From an uncultured Pelagibacteraceae bacterium (lineage in GTDB: Bacteria; Pseudomonadota; Alphaproteobacteria; Pelagibacterales; Pelagibacteraceae), in the NCBI GenBank assembly GCA_902628195.1, contig CACOLY010000009.1, positions 1 to 44,489 of the forward strand: a stretch of 44,489 nucleotides of DNA, given 5' to 3'. The translations under genes were made by a program, and so were the position numbers. Under the pieces are notes generated by a model. It searched no databases. It was not told the origin of the DNA and was given only the letters and a program-made list of their open reading frames with translations. Positions 30,382 through 39,324 of this stretch are shown here, one piece after another (position 1 is the first letter of the stretch; every line of letters begins with the position of its first letter).

Positions 30382-31353
30382 ATGAAAAAAAAATATAATA
30401 AAATTGGAAAAAAAGTTATTGAACTTCAAATTAAAGCTTTAAAGAAATTAAAAAGTTCAATAGGCAATTCTTTTGATCAGGCGATTGACGTTTTAAGCAA
30501 ATGTCAATCAAAAATCATATTATGCGGTGTTGGTAAAAGTGGTTTAATTGCATCAAAAATCTCTGCTACATTATCATCAGTTGGAACTCCTTCATTTACA
30601 ATATCTGCAAGTGATAGTTCACACGGTGACTTAGGATCAATTTCAAAAAGAGATATATTAATTTTGATTAGCTATTCAGGAAACACTGAAGAATTAAAAA
30701 ATATAATTCAATATGCAAATAGAAATAGAATTAAATTGGTTGGCATTATGTCAAAAAAAAATTCTTTATTATATAAAAGTTCAAATATTAAATTATTAAT
30801 ACCTGAAGTGAAAGAGTCTGGACACGGAATAGTTCCTACATCAAGCACCACTGCACAATTAGCTATAGGTGATGCTATTGCAATAGCATTAATGAATCAG
30901 AAAAAATTTAGTAAATTAGATTTTAAAAAATTTCATCCATCTGGAAGCTTAGGAAAAAAGTTAAAAACTGTTGAAGATCTCATGATTGTAAAAAATAAGA
31001 TTCCTTTTATTGATGAAAATTCAACCCTGAAAAAAACTATTAAAATTATTAATTCGAAAAAGCTAGGTGTGGTAATTATCAGAAATAAAAAGAAAGAAAC
31101 AAAGGGTATCTTTACAGATGGAGATATTAAGAGAACGATACAAAAAAAGAATATTGAAATTAATGATTTAATAATAAAATCAATAATGACTAAAAACCCT
31201 ATATCAATTAATAAAAACGAGCTAGCTGTGAAAGCAATAGAAGTTATGAATAGAAAAAAAATTACAAGTTTATGTGTCCATAGTGATAAAAATAGAAAAA
31301 AAACTATAGGCATAATACATGTACATGATTTAATTAGCTCTGGTATTCTTTAA
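30382..31353 (+). CDS. kdsD: Arabinose-5-phosphate isomerase (KdsD/KpsF)
   Basis: It interconverts ribulose-5-phosphate and arabinose-5-phosphate, the first step to Kdo. The 323-residue protein has an N-terminal SIS domain with CGVGKSGLIASKISATLSS (about residues 48-66), SHGDLGSI and ISYSGNTEELK. PTSSTTAQLAIGDAIAIAL and FHPSGSLGKKL follow, then two CBS domains (from about residue 205). The linked lptC-lptB genes and kdsB elsewhere agree with an LPS role. Confidence 0.97.
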   Translation: MKKKYNKIGKKVIELQIKALKKLKSSIGNSFDQAIDVLSKCQSKIILCGVGKSGLIASKISATLSSVGTPSFTISASDSSHGDLGSISKRDILILISYSGNTEELKNIIQYANRNRIKLVGIMSKKNSLLYKSSNIKLLIPEVKESGHGIVPTSSTTAQLAIGDAIAIALMNQKKFSKLDFKKFHPSGSLGKKLKTVEDLMIVKNKIPFIDENSTLKKTIKIINSKKLGVVIIRNKKKETKGIFTDGDIKRTIQKKNIEINDLIIKSIMTKNPISINKNELAVKAIEVMNRKKITSLCVHSDKNRKKTIGIIHVHDLISSGIL

Positions 31354-31361
31354 TTACTTTA

Positions 31362-32000
31362 ATGAAAAAGAAATATTTAATTCAAATAATTTTATTAATA
31401 TTGCTTATTATTTTATCAATTTTTATTTTCAGTTATTATTACAAGGAAGACTCGACTGTAAAAAAAAATAAAATTATCGAAGAAAGCTTTTCTGATAACA
31501 ACACAATATCTAACCAAAAAAATTTAATTGAAAATATTAAATATAGAGCAACTAATATAAACGGTGATATTTATGAAATCTTGGCAGACTTTGGGGAGGC
31601 TAATTTGGATGATCCAGAATTAATGTTTTTAACTAATGTAAAAAGTAGAATAATTTTTAATAACACAGAAAAAGAAAATATCCACTTAACTTCTAATTTC
31701 GCAAACTTTAATACAAAAACTTTTGAAACTACCTTTATCAAGGATGTAGAGATTGTAAGACAAAATGAAATAATTACAGGCGATGAATTATATATGGTTT
31801 TAGATGTTGAAAAAGAAAATACTCAAAATGATCTAAGTAAAGAGCAAAACCTACTACGAATGACTAATAATATTTTATTTCAAAAGCCTGGATATGAGAT
31901 GAAAGCTGATGTATTAGAGATTGATCTAATAACTAAAAATTTAAAAATATATATGCATAATTCAAACAATAAAGTATTGATTAATTCAGAGTTGAAATAG
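31362..32000 (+). CDS. lptC: LPS export system protein LptC
   Basis: LptC is a bitopic inner-membrane protein that passes LPS from LptBFG towards LptA in the periplasm. The 212-residue protein has an N-terminal membrane segment (YLIQIILLILLIILSIFIFS, about residues 4-23) and a periplasmic beta-jellyroll of the LptC/OstA type, with repeats such as INGDIYEILADFGEAN and TNVKSRIIFNN. It lies between kdsD and lptB, the normal place for lptC. The usual next gene, lptA, is not found before lptB. Sequence similarity is weak, as for LptC in general, so context carries much of this call. Confidence 0.82.
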   Translation: MKKKYLIQIILLILLIILSIFIFSYYYKEDSTVKKNKIIEESFSDNNTISNQKNLIENIKYRATNINGDIYEILADFGEANLDDPELMFLTNVKSRIIFNNTEKENIHLTSNFANFNTKTFETTFIKDVEIVRQNEIITGDELYMVLDVEKENTQNDLSKEQNLLRMTNNILFQKPGYEMKADVLEIDLITKNLKIYMHNSNNKVLINSELK

Positions 32001-32002
32001 AT

Positions 32003-32782
32003 ATGTCAGTTATTAAAAAATTCAGAATTACAAAAATCAAGAATAGTAAACCATTAGTTTCTCTAAAAAAGATTTCTCTTTCATTTAAAAAAAATCATTT
32101 AATTCTAGATAATATTTCTTTAGATATTTCTAAAGGTCAAATAATAGGATTATTAGGTCCCAATGGGGCTGGTAAATCATCATTAATGAACTTGATTACC
32201 GGTATGCTTAAACCAAATTTTGGTAATATCATTATAAATAACGAGGATATAACTGAATATCCAATATATCAAAGAACAAAAAAATTTAAAATTTCTTTTG
32301 TACCTCAAATTGGAGGATACTTTTCTGATTTAACAACAGAAGATAATTTGAATGCTATAGGTGAAATATTAATCAAAGATCAAAAATATAGAAAATTAAA
32401 AATAGAAGAGTTAATTTCAAAATTTGAACTTGATGCTGTAAGAAAAGTTGAGGCAAAATTTTTGAGTGGCGGTATGAAAAGACGTTTGGTCATAAGCATG
32501 TCTTTATTAGGTGATCCTGAAATATTATTAATGGATGAACCATTGGCAGCATTAGATCCACAGACAATTCAAATGTTACAATCTATTATTATAAGATTAC
32601 AGTCGGAGTATAATCTTACAATTCTAATCACAGATCATCAAGCAAGAGACCTTCTTGTTGTTTGTGATAAAGCAGTAATACTCTCAAACTCAAAAATTGT
32701 GGCTGAAGGAACTCCTAATCAACTTATGAAAAATGAAAATGCTGCAAAATACTATTTTGGTGAGAACTTTAAGTTTAATTAA
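32003..32782 (+). CDS. lptB: LPS export ABC transporter ATPase LptB
   Basis: LptB is the cytoplasmic ATPase of LptB2FG. In this 259-residue protein Walker A is GLLGPNGAGKSS (about residues 49-60), the signature is FLSGGMKRRLVI, Walker B is ILLMDEPLAALDP, and the H-loop is ITDHQ. VPQIGGYFSDLTTEDNL is the Q-loop region typical of LptB. It follows lptC by 2 bp. In many Alphaproteobacteria rpoN comes next; here aroA follows instead, in line with genome reduction. Confidence 0.96.
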   Translation: MSVIKKFRITKIKNSKPLVSLKKISLSFKKNHLILDNISLDISKGQIIGLLGPNGAGKSSLMNLITGMLKPNFGNIIINNEDITEYPIYQRTKKFKISFVPQIGGYFSDLTTEDNLNAIGEILIKDQKYRKLKIEELISKFELDAVRKVEAKFLSGGMKRRLVISMSLLGDPEILLMDEPLAALDPQTIQMLQSIIIRLQSEYNLTILITDHQARDLLVVCDKAVILSNSKIVAEGTPNQLMKNENAAKYYFGENFKFN

Positions 32783-32790
32783 TCTATTAA

Positions 32791-34125
32791 GTGAAAAACT
32801 ATATTATAATCAAAAAAAAAATAGGGAATTTTAAAAAAAAATTCATCGAAGTTGAAGGAGACAAATCCTTAAGTATCCGATTTGTTCTATTATCTGCTTT
32901 AACAAAAGGAAAATGCTCCGCTACAAATTTACTTAAATCTGAGGATGTTTTAAATGCAATCAATTGTGTAAATAAACTGGGTATTAAAACAATTTTTAAA
33001 AAAAAAAAGACTGAAATTTTCGGTAGAGGATTGTTTGGTCTAAAATTTAAAAAAAATCTTACTCTGAATACAGGAAATTCTGGAACTACAGCAAGACTGC
33101 TATGTTCATTATTAATTGACTCAAATTATCAAATTAAAATCACTGGCGATCAATCTCTTAAAAAGAGAGATATGAAAAGAATTATAAATCCCTTGAAAAA
33201 ATTTGGAGCTTTTTTTTTAAGTGAAAAAGGTAAACTTCCTTTACTTATTAAAGGTACTAAATTTCCAAGACCTATTAAATTTACTGAGAATTTAGGTTCA
33301 GCTCAATGTAAATCAGCTGTAATGATTGCTGCATTAAAATCTAACGGAGTGACTAAACTAAAATGTTTACCTTCTAGAAACCATACTGAGTTAATGTTTA
33401 AAAATATTTTTAAAATCCCAATAAAAATAGTCAAGAAAAAAAAATATGAAATATTTAATATTAACGGACAAAAAGAATTAAAACCATTTAACTATAAATT
33501 ACCAGGTGATATATCTTCAGCATCATTTTTTATAGTTTTAACTTTATTATCAAAAAATAAAACTTTAAAAATAAAAAATGTAAACCTTAATTCCTCAAGA
33601 AGTGGTGTCTTAAAAATCCTTAAAATGATGGGAGGTAAGATAAAAATTTTAAATTTGAGAAATTATAAAGGTGAGAGAATTGGAGACATTATAATAAAAT
33701 CTACTGATAAATTAAACTCAATTAATCTTAATTCGAAATACAATAGCTCCGCTATAGATGAATTTTTATTGATTTTTTTAGTCGCGTGTAAATGTAAAGG
33801 AATAAGTATTTTCAATAATCTAAGCGAATTAAACAAAAAAGAGTCAAAAAGACTGGATTGGGGAATTAAAATTCTTTCTTCAATGGGGGTTAGGGTTAAA
33901 AAAATTAAAAATTCCGGAATCAAAATTTGGGGTCAAGAAAATTTTGATCTTAATAAAAAGATAACAATTAAAAACTATTTAAAAGATCATAGAATTTTAA
34001 TGGTTTGTGTAATTGCAGCTCTCACATTAGGTGGTAATTGGAAGATTTATGATCGAAATTGCTATAAGACTTCTTTTCCATCATTTAAAGAGACACTAAA
34101 AAAATTAGGTGCTGAGATAAAATGA
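32791..34125 (+). CDS. aroA: 3-phosphoshikimate 1-carboxyvinyltransferase (EPSP synthase)
   Basis: It joins phosphoenolpyruvate to shikimate-3-phosphate on the way to chorismate. The 444-residue protein starts with GTG. The substrate loop is EGDKSLSIRFVLLSAL (usual GDKSISHRA). LNTGNSGTTARLL follows, then LPGDISSASFFI, IDEFLLIFLVACK with the catalytic Asp, NKKESKRL with the catalytic Glu, KDHRILM and the C-terminal TSFPSFKETLKKLGA. Catalytic residues appear intact. Its stop overlaps the cmk start by 4 bp. With trpFBA and pheA it is one of several aromatic pathway genes in the window. Confidence 0.95.
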   Translation: MKNYIIIKKKIGNFKKKFIEVEGDKSLSIRFVLLSALTKGKCSATNLLKSEDVLNAINCVNKLGIKTIFKKKKTEIFGRGLFGLKFKKNLTLNTGNSGTTARLLCSLLIDSNYQIKITGDQSLKKRDMKRIINPLKKFGAFFLSEKGKLPLLIKGTKFPRPIKFTENLGSAQCKSAVMIAALKSNGVTKLKCLPSRNHTELMFKNIFKIPIKIVKKKKYEIFNINGQKELKPFNYKLPGDISSASFFIVLTLLSKNKTLKIKNVNLNSSRSGVLKILKMMGGKIKILNLRNYKGERIGDIIIKSTDKLNSINLNSKYNSSAIDEFLLIFLVACKCKGISIFNNLSELNKKESKRLDWGIKILSSMGVRVKKIKNSGIKIWGQENFDLNKKITIKNYLKDHRILMVCVIAALTLGGNWKIYDRNCYKTSFPSFKETLKKLGAEIK

Positions 34126-34769
34126 AAAATTTAATTCAAGTTGCAATCGACTCTCCTGCAGCTGCTGGAGCAGGAACTCAAGCAAAATTAATAGCAAAAT
34201 ATTACAAACTTTTTCATCTTGATACAGGAAAGATTTATAGGTTCATAGGTAAACTAAAGATAAAGCATAAAAATAAATTTAATTATTTGTTAATTAAAAA
34301 AGAAATGAAAAAGTTTAAAATTAAAAATTTAAGTGATAAAAGTTTATTATCGAACAAAGTTGCAATGGAGGCATCTATAGTTGCCAAAGATCCAAAAATA
34401 AGAAAGATCGTTCATAATTTTCAAATTAAATGTGCTTATCACCCTCCAATAAAATTTAAAGGAAGTATTCTTGATGGAAGAGATATTACAAGTGTAATTA
34501 TGAAAGATGCTATGTTTAAATTTTTTATAACAGCTGAGGTTAAAACAAGAGCATTTAGAAGATTTAAAGAGTTAAAATCCCTTAAAAGAAAAATTTCATA
34601 TAATGACGTACTTAAAAGTATTAAAAAACGTGATAAAAACGACTATAATAGAAAATATTCTCCATTAAAGAAAACTAAAGATTCAATCTTGATTAATACA
34701 ACAAATTTAACTAAAAAAGCTTGCTTTTTAAAAATAAAAAAAATAATGGACAAAAAACTTAAAATTTAA
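34122..34769 (+). CDS. cmk: Cytidylate kinase-like protein with altered P-loop
   Basis: By position (aroA-cmk-rpsA) and sequence this is CMP/dCMP kinase, which phosphorylates CMP to CDP. The 215-residue protein keeps HLDTGKIYRF, the substrate region ILDGRDITSVIMKDAMFKFF, the lid-like AEVKTRAFRRF and the RDKNDYNRKYSPLKKTKDS region ending in INTTNL. However, the P-loop, normally GPxxxGKGT, reads SPAAAGAGT at residues 11-19: Ser replaces the first Gly and Ala17 replaces the lysine that binds the ATP phosphates. The DNA (GCTGGAGCAGGAACT) is unambiguous in this reading. It overlaps rpsA by 1 bp and has an intact frame, so it is not a pseudogene by length. Confidence 0.88.
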   Translation: MKNLIQVAIDSPAAAGAGTQAKLIAKYYKLFHLDTGKIYRFIGKLKIKHKNKFNYLLIKKEMKKFKIKNLSDKSLLSNKVAMEASIVAKDPKIRKIVHNFQIKCAYHPPIKFKGSILDGRDITSVIMKDAMFKFFITAEVKTRAFRRFKELKSLKRKISYNDVLKSIKKRDKNDYNRKYSPLKKTKDSILINTTNLTKKACFLKIKKIMDKKLKI

Positions 34770-36496
34770 TGGAAATTTATAAAAACTTAACAAGTCAAGC
34801 CTCTAAAGAATTCGAAAAACTTCTAAACAGTCAACTCTCAAAAACAAAAATTGAAGAGGGCAAAATAATTGAGGGAAAAATAAATAAAATTACTGAAAAA
34901 TTTGTTTTTCTTTTTATTGAAGGTTTAAAAAGTGAGCCTGTGCTCGATATCAATGAATTAAAAAGTATGGGTTGGGTTGACAAAATTAAATTAGGTGAAA
35001 AAATTCCTGTTCTCTTAGAGCGTATTGAAGATAAAAATGGTGAAGTTTTAGTTTCAGCAAGTAAAGCACAAAAAATTCGTGGTTGGGATAAACTTGTTGA
35101 AGCCTATGAAAAAAATGAACCAATTATGGGAAAGATAACTTCGAAGTGTAAAGGTGGTTGTATCGTTGAGCATATAGATACTGGTTCTTTGATGTTTTTA
35201 CCTGGCTCACAAATAAGTGATAAACCATTAAAAGATATTAGTCATCTAATGAATGAACCGCAGAAATTTGCTCTAATTAAATTGGATAAAGTTAGAGGTA
35301 ATGCTTGCGTTTCAAGAAAAGAAATTATTTCTTCTTTTAAAAAAGAAGATAAAGCTAAAATTATTGATAAGTATAAAGTTGGAGACATAATTAAAAATGC
35401 TGAGGTTAAGGGATATAGTTCTTTTGGTTGTTTTTTTAATGTTAATAATGAACTTGATGTTTTAGTTCATCTTCAAGAAATTTCATATTCTAGAGTAAAT
35501 CATCCAGATGAGGTATTTAATATTGGAGAAAAACATGATCTTAAAGTAATTTCTGTTGATAAAGAAAAACTACAAGTCGGATGTTCAGTAAAACAATTAT
35601 CACCTGATCCTTTTGAACACATAGAAAATTATGAGCTTAAAAAAGTTTATAAGGTAAAAGTAATGAAGTTAATGGATTTTGGAGCTTTCTGTGAATTAGA
35701 ACCTGGATTAACAACTTTACTACATTCAAGTGAACTTAGTTGGACAAAAAAGAATTTATCTCCAAAAAAAATTCTTAAAGTTGGAGATGAAATTAATTGT
35801 ATCATAACAGAGATAGACAAGGAAAAAAGAAGAGTAGCTATTTCTTATAAATTGGCGCAAGAAAATCCTTTTGAATTATTTGAGAAAAAATATCCTGTTG
35901 GTACAATTGTTGAAGGTGAAATTGTGAATAAAAATGAATATTCACTTTTTGTAAAAATTAAAGATTTAGATGTAGATGCTTTTCTACATTGTAATGATCT
36001 AACTTATTTAAATAATGGTGAAGAAGAATTAAATAAGTATAAAAAAGGTGAAAAGATAGAAGTAAAAGTTTTAGAAGTTAAAGTTTCAGAGCAAAAAATT
36101 AGAGTTGGTTTAAGACAAACTAAACCAGATCCTCTTGATTTTTTTAAAGAGAAAAAAATTAATCAGACAATAACGGTAAAAGTAATTTCAACTGACAATA
36201 AAGGGTTAACTGTTAGACCTGAAGGATGTGAGATGGATTTTTTAATTAAAAAATCTCAAATAGCAATAAATGCGTCTGATGCTCGTCCAAACAGATGGAC
36301 AGGTGGAGAAAAGCTAGATTGTGCCATAGCCGAAATCAATTTGGATAAAAGAAAAGTAAACTTGAGTATAAAACTTCTAGAGGAAATTGAAAAAAAAGAA
36401 GCTTTAGAAAAATATGGTTCAGAGGGCTCTGGTAAAAATTTACCATTTTCATCATTATCTGATGAGTTAAAAAAAAAGGATAAAGTTAAAAAATAA
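34769..36496 (+). CDS. rpsA: 30S ribosomal protein S1
   Basis: S1 binds mRNA and helps initiation, particularly important when Shine-Dalgarno sites are weak as in this genome. The 575-residue protein carries about six S1 (OB-fold) repeats of 70-75 residues. Clear repeats include the MDFGAFCELEPGLTTLLHSS region and the SSFGCFFNVNNELDVLVHLQ region. Repeats 1-2 at the N-terminus bind the ribosome. The ATG overlaps the cmk stop (TAATG). It is followed by ihfB, the standard order. Confidence 0.97.
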   Translation: MEIYKNLTSQASKEFEKLLNSQLSKTKIEEGKIIEGKINKITEKFVFLFIEGLKSEPVLDINELKSMGWVDKIKLGEKIPVLLERIEDKNGEVLVSASKAQKIRGWDKLVEAYEKNEPIMGKITSKCKGGCIVEHIDTGSLMFLPGSQISDKPLKDISHLMNEPQKFALIKLDKVRGNACVSRKEIISSFKKEDKAKIIDKYKVGDIIKNAEVKGYSSFGCFFNVNNELDVLVHLQEISYSRVNHPDEVFNIGEKHDLKVISVDKEKLQVGCSVKQLSPDPFEHIENYELKKVYKVKVMKLMDFGAFCELEPGLTTLLHSSELSWTKKNLSPKKILKVGDEINCIITEIDKEKRRVAISYKLAQENPFELFEKKYPVGTIVEGEIVNKNEYSLFVKIKDLDVDAFLHCNDLTYLNNGEEELNKYKKGEKIEVKVLEVKVSEQKIRVGLRQTKPDPLDFFKEKKINQTITVKVISTDNKGLTVRPEGCEMDFLIKKSQIAINASDARPNRWTGGEKLDCAIAEINLDKRKVNLSIKLLEEIEKKEALEKYGSEGSGKNLPFSSLSDELKKKDKVKK

Positions 36497-36518
36497 TAAA
36501 CTATTAAAAGATCAAAAA

Positions 36519-36815
36519 TTGGCTATTGTAAAATCAAAGCTTATAAAACAACTCTCAAAAAATTTTCCTAATTTTCTAAAAAAAGATATTGAAAAATTTA
36601 CAGATATTATTTTGAAAGAAATTCAACAATCACTAAAAAGAGGTGAGAGAGTTGAAATTAGAGGCTGGGGTACTCTAAGCACAAAAATTCAAAAATCCTC
36701 AATAAGAAGAAATCCAAAAACTGGGGAGAAAATTGCAGTGCCGTCTAAAAAAGTTATTCAGTGGAAAATGAGTAAAGAAATGTTTAAAAAGATCAATAAT
36801 AATGAAGAAGAATAA
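36519..36815 (+). CDS. ihfB: Integration host factor beta subunit
   Basis: IhfB is an HU/IHF-family DNA-bending protein. The 98-residue protein starts at TTG (MAIVKSKLIKQLSKNFPNFL) and contains VEIRGWGTLSTK and the DNA-intercalating arm SIRRNPKTGEKIAVPSKK. The gene position directly after rpsA, as in E. coli and Alphaproteobacteria, supports IhfB over HU. It overlaps pyrF by 14 bp. The rare TTG start may limit translation. Confidence 0.92.
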   Translation: MAIVKSKLIKQLSKNFPNFLKKDIEKFTDIILKEIQQSLKRGERVEIRGWGTLSTKIQKSSIRRNPKTGEKIAVPSKKVIQWKMSKEMFKKINNNEEE

Positions 36816-37476
36816 AATATTTGTTGCTTGTGACAGTAAAAGTATTTCAAAAATAAAAAAAATAATCAGTGAAACTCAGAATTCAAAAATCAAAGTTGGT
36901 TATAAATTTGGATTAGAATTTTTAAATTCTAAAGGCGGGAGAAATTTTATATCAAAATTAAAAAAAAAGATAATTTTTGCTGACCTTAAAATACACGATA
37001 TTCCAAATACATGTATGTCTACAATTAAAGCCATCAAAGACTTGAAAGTAAATTATTTAACTGTGCATATTAGTTCAGGGTTAAATGCTCTTAAAGCTAC
37101 AAAAAAAATATCGGGTAAAATTAAGTTAGTAGGAGTAACAATTCTTACTTCTTTAGACAACAGAGCATTAAAAGAAATTGGATTTGATAAAGATGTAAAA
37201 AAATTAGTTCTTCATCAAGCTAAATTAGCAAATAAAGCAAAATTAGATGCGATCGTATGTAGCGCACAAGAGGTAAAATTAGTAAGAAAAATATTTAAGA
37301 AAGAAATTATAACCCCTGGAATAAGATTTACATCAAAAGCAAATGATCAAAAAAGAATTATGACACCTAAAGAAGCTTATGCGAATGGAGCTGATTGGCT
37401 CGTGATAGGTAGAGATTTAACTAAGAACAATATTAAAAAAAATACACAAATATTAATTGATCACTTAAATCAATGA
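36802..37476 (+). CDS. pyrF: Orotidine 5'-phosphate decarboxylase
   Basis: It decarboxylates OMP to UMP, the last step of de novo pyrimidine synthesis. The 224-residue TIM-barrel protein starts with FVACDSKSISK and shows the catalytic IFADLKIHDIPNTC (about residues 53-66, the Asp-Lys-His-Asp motif). VTILTSLD, ITPGIRF and WLVIGRDLTK at the phosphate site follow (commonly GRPI). Its product feeds CMP, the substrate of the neighbouring kinase. It overlaps trpF by 4 bp. Confidence 0.95.
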   Translation: MKKNKIFVACDSKSISKIKKIISETQNSKIKVGYKFGLEFLNSKGGRNFISKLKKKIIFADLKIHDIPNTCMSTIKAIKDLKVNYLTVHISSGLNALKATKKISGKIKLVGVTILTSLDNRALKEIGFDKDVKKLVLHQAKLANKAKLDAIVCSAQEVKLVRKIFKKEIITPGIRFTSKANDQKRIMTPKEAYANGADWLVIGRDLTKNNIKKNTQILIDHLNQ

Positions 37477-38090
37477 TTTTAAAATCAAAAATTTGTGGAG
37501 TTTCTGACTCTAAAGTATTAAATTTTATAGTTAATCACAAACACTCACCACAATTTGTAGGCTTTATTGTTAATTATCCAAAATCAAAAAGATATATTGA
37601 TATTAAAAAATTAAAAGAACTTATGAGAATTGAAAAAAAAAATTCTTTATATGTCGCTGTCCTCGTAAATCCTAATCATAATATTCTAGAGGAAATTAAG
37701 CAAATGCCATTCGATTATTATCAACTTTATGATTGTGACCCAAACAAAATAAGATCAATTAAAAAAAAATATAAAAAGAAAATCATTACTGCAATAACTA
37801 TAAGTGATACTGAAGATTTAAATAATTATGAAAAATTTATTGACACAACAGATATTTATTTATTTGATAGTAAAGGATATGAAAATAGTATGTCATTTGA
37901 CCACACACTTTTAAAAAAATTGAATCTAAATCAAGAAATTATGATTGCTGGGAATATTCAAATTTATGATGATCTTGAAAATTTAAAAAAAATAGCACAT
38001 ATTGTTGATATATCTGGTGGATTAGAAACCGATGGATTAAAAGATATTTCCAAAATAGATATTTTTTTGAATAAAATAAAAAATTTATAG
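37473..38090 (+). CDS. trpF: Phosphoribosylanthranilate isomerase, divergent
   Basis: TrpF isomerises N-(5'-phosphoribosyl)anthranilate in tryptophan synthesis. The 205-residue protein keeps the catalytic Cys in SKICGV (residues 6-9), YQLYDCDP and the catalytic-type Asp in IYLFDSKGYE. The C-terminal phosphate loop is MIAGNIQIYDDL followed by VDISGGLETDGLKD. The usual Gly-rich GGTG phosphate loop after the catalytic Asp is missing (KGYENSMSFD). The place before trpB and trpA supports the call. Together with its neighbours it forms a set of unusually divergent Trp enzymes. Confidence 0.87.
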   Translation: MILKSKICGVSDSKVLNFIVNHKHSPQFVGFIVNYPKSKRYIDIKKLKELMRIEKKNSLYVAVLVNPNHNILEEIKQMPFDYYQLYDCDPNKIRSIKKKYKKKIITAITISDTEDLNNYEKFIDTTDIYLFDSKGYENSMSFDHTLLKKLNLNQEIMIAGNIQIYDDLENLKKIAHIVDISGGLETDGLKDISKIDIFLNKIKNL

Positions 38091-38091
38091 T

Positions 38092-39324
38092 ATGAAACTA
38101 AAAAAAAAGGTCTCCTTAATTGACCAACATGACAAATATGGATTTTGGGGTGGAAAATTTGGTGGAAGCTTTATTCCTGAAACTCTTAAAAAACCAATTG
38201 AAGACTTAACAGTAAAATTTGAAAAACTAAGAAAAGATAAAAAATTCATAAAAAAAAGAGATTTTTATTTTCAAAATTACATCGGTTCTCCAACCTCTTT
38301 TGTAAAATTAGAAAATCTATCTAGCCATTTAGGAGGAGCACAAATTTGGGCAAAAGTTGTTTCTGAAGCTAATGGTGGAGCTCATAAAATATACAATGCT
38401 ACCGTTCACGCTTTAATATGTAAATCTATGGGTAAAAAATACATAGTTGGTGATACAGGGGCTGGATATGCTGGCAAAATGTTAAGTATGGCTGCTAAAA
38501 AATTTGGTCTCAAATGTAAAATTTTTATGGGTGCAAAAGATATTCGAAGACAAAAACCTAACTGTGATGCAATGAGAAAAAATGGTGCTGAAATTGTGCC
38601 TGTTTATTCTGGAAGTCAGACTCTAGTAGATGCTGTAAGTGAATGTATGAGGTATTGGGTATCAAATTGTGATAACACACACATGTGCGTAGGGTCCACT
38701 GTTGGACCAAATATCTTTGTTAAAATTTGTGGATGGAGTACAGCGCAAATTTCAAGAGAATTAAAAAATCAATTAATAAAAGAATTTAAAAAAATGCCCA
38801 AAAAAATTAAACTTATTAATTGTGTAGGAGGTGGTAGTTCTGCTTATGGTTTTTGGAGTGAATTTATTGATTATAATAAAAAACAGATTGAATTAATTGG
38901 GGTTGAAGCAGGTGGTCCAAAAAATTCTAAATTACATGCTGCACCTTTAAGTAGAAATGCTAAAATTGGAATTCTCCACGGCGCAGCTTCTTATGTTTGT
39001 CAAAATAATGAGGGCCAAATCCATGAAACAGAGTCAATCAGTGCTGGTCTAGACTATCCTGGAGTAAGTCCAATACATTGTTTTTTAAAAGATACAAAAA
39101 GAGCAAGATATACATTTGCAACAGATGAAGAGGCTTTAAATGCATATGAATTAGTAACTAAATTTGAAAAATTAAATCCTAGTTTAGAACCTAGTCACGC
39201 TTTTGCAGAAGCGATTAAAATTGCTCCCAAATTAAGTGAAGATACTATTTGTATCGTGAACTCTTGTGGGGATGCAAAAAAAGATAGAGATATATTAAAA
39301 CAAAGATTAGGAAGAAATTCATGA
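38092..39324 (+). CDS. trpB: Tryptophan synthase beta subunit, active-site variant
   Basis: TrpB joins indole and serine using PLP. The 410-residue protein has the N-terminal FGGSFIPETL, the PLP lysine in NGGAHKIYNA (Lys99), CVGGGSSAYG at the PLP phosphate and a C-terminal SCGDAKKD. Several near-invariant positions differ from canonical TrpB. The ETGAGQHG loop, whose Glu is the catalytic acid-base, is DTGAGYAG (Asp121, Tyr126, Ala127). GGGSNA is GGGSSA. The SGRGDKD motif is SCGDAKKD. The frame is intact and lies 1 bp after trpF and overlapping trpA, so a tryptophan role remains most likely. A related PLP enzyme of changed specificity is the alternative. Confidence 0.85.
   Translation: MKLKKKVSLIDQHDKYGFWGGKFGGSFIPETLKKPIEDLTVKFEKLRKDKKFIKKRDFYFQNYIGSPTSFVKLENLSSHLGGAQIWAKVVSEANGGAHKIYNATVHALICKSMGKKYIVGDTGAGYAGKMLSMAAKKFGLKCKIFMGAKDIRRQKPNCDAMRKNGAEIVPVYSGSQTLVDAVSECMRYWVSNCDNTHMCVGSTVGPNIFVKICGWSTAQISRELKNQLIKEFKKMPKKIKLINCVGGGSSAYGFWSEFIDYNKKQIELIGVEAGGPKNSKLHAAPLSRNAKIGILHGAASYVCQNNEGQIHETESISAGLDYPGVSPIHCFLKDTKRARYTFATDEEALNAYELVTKFEKLNPSLEPSHAFAEAIKIAPKLSEDTICIVNSCGDAKKDRDILKQRLGRNS

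Noticed and set aside
30933..31313. Hydrophobic 126-codon frame antisense to kdsD, resembling a membrane protein
   Set aside because: The complement of Lys/Asn/Ile-rich codons reads as Phe/Leu-rich protein; this recurs throughout the window and is not evidence of a gene.
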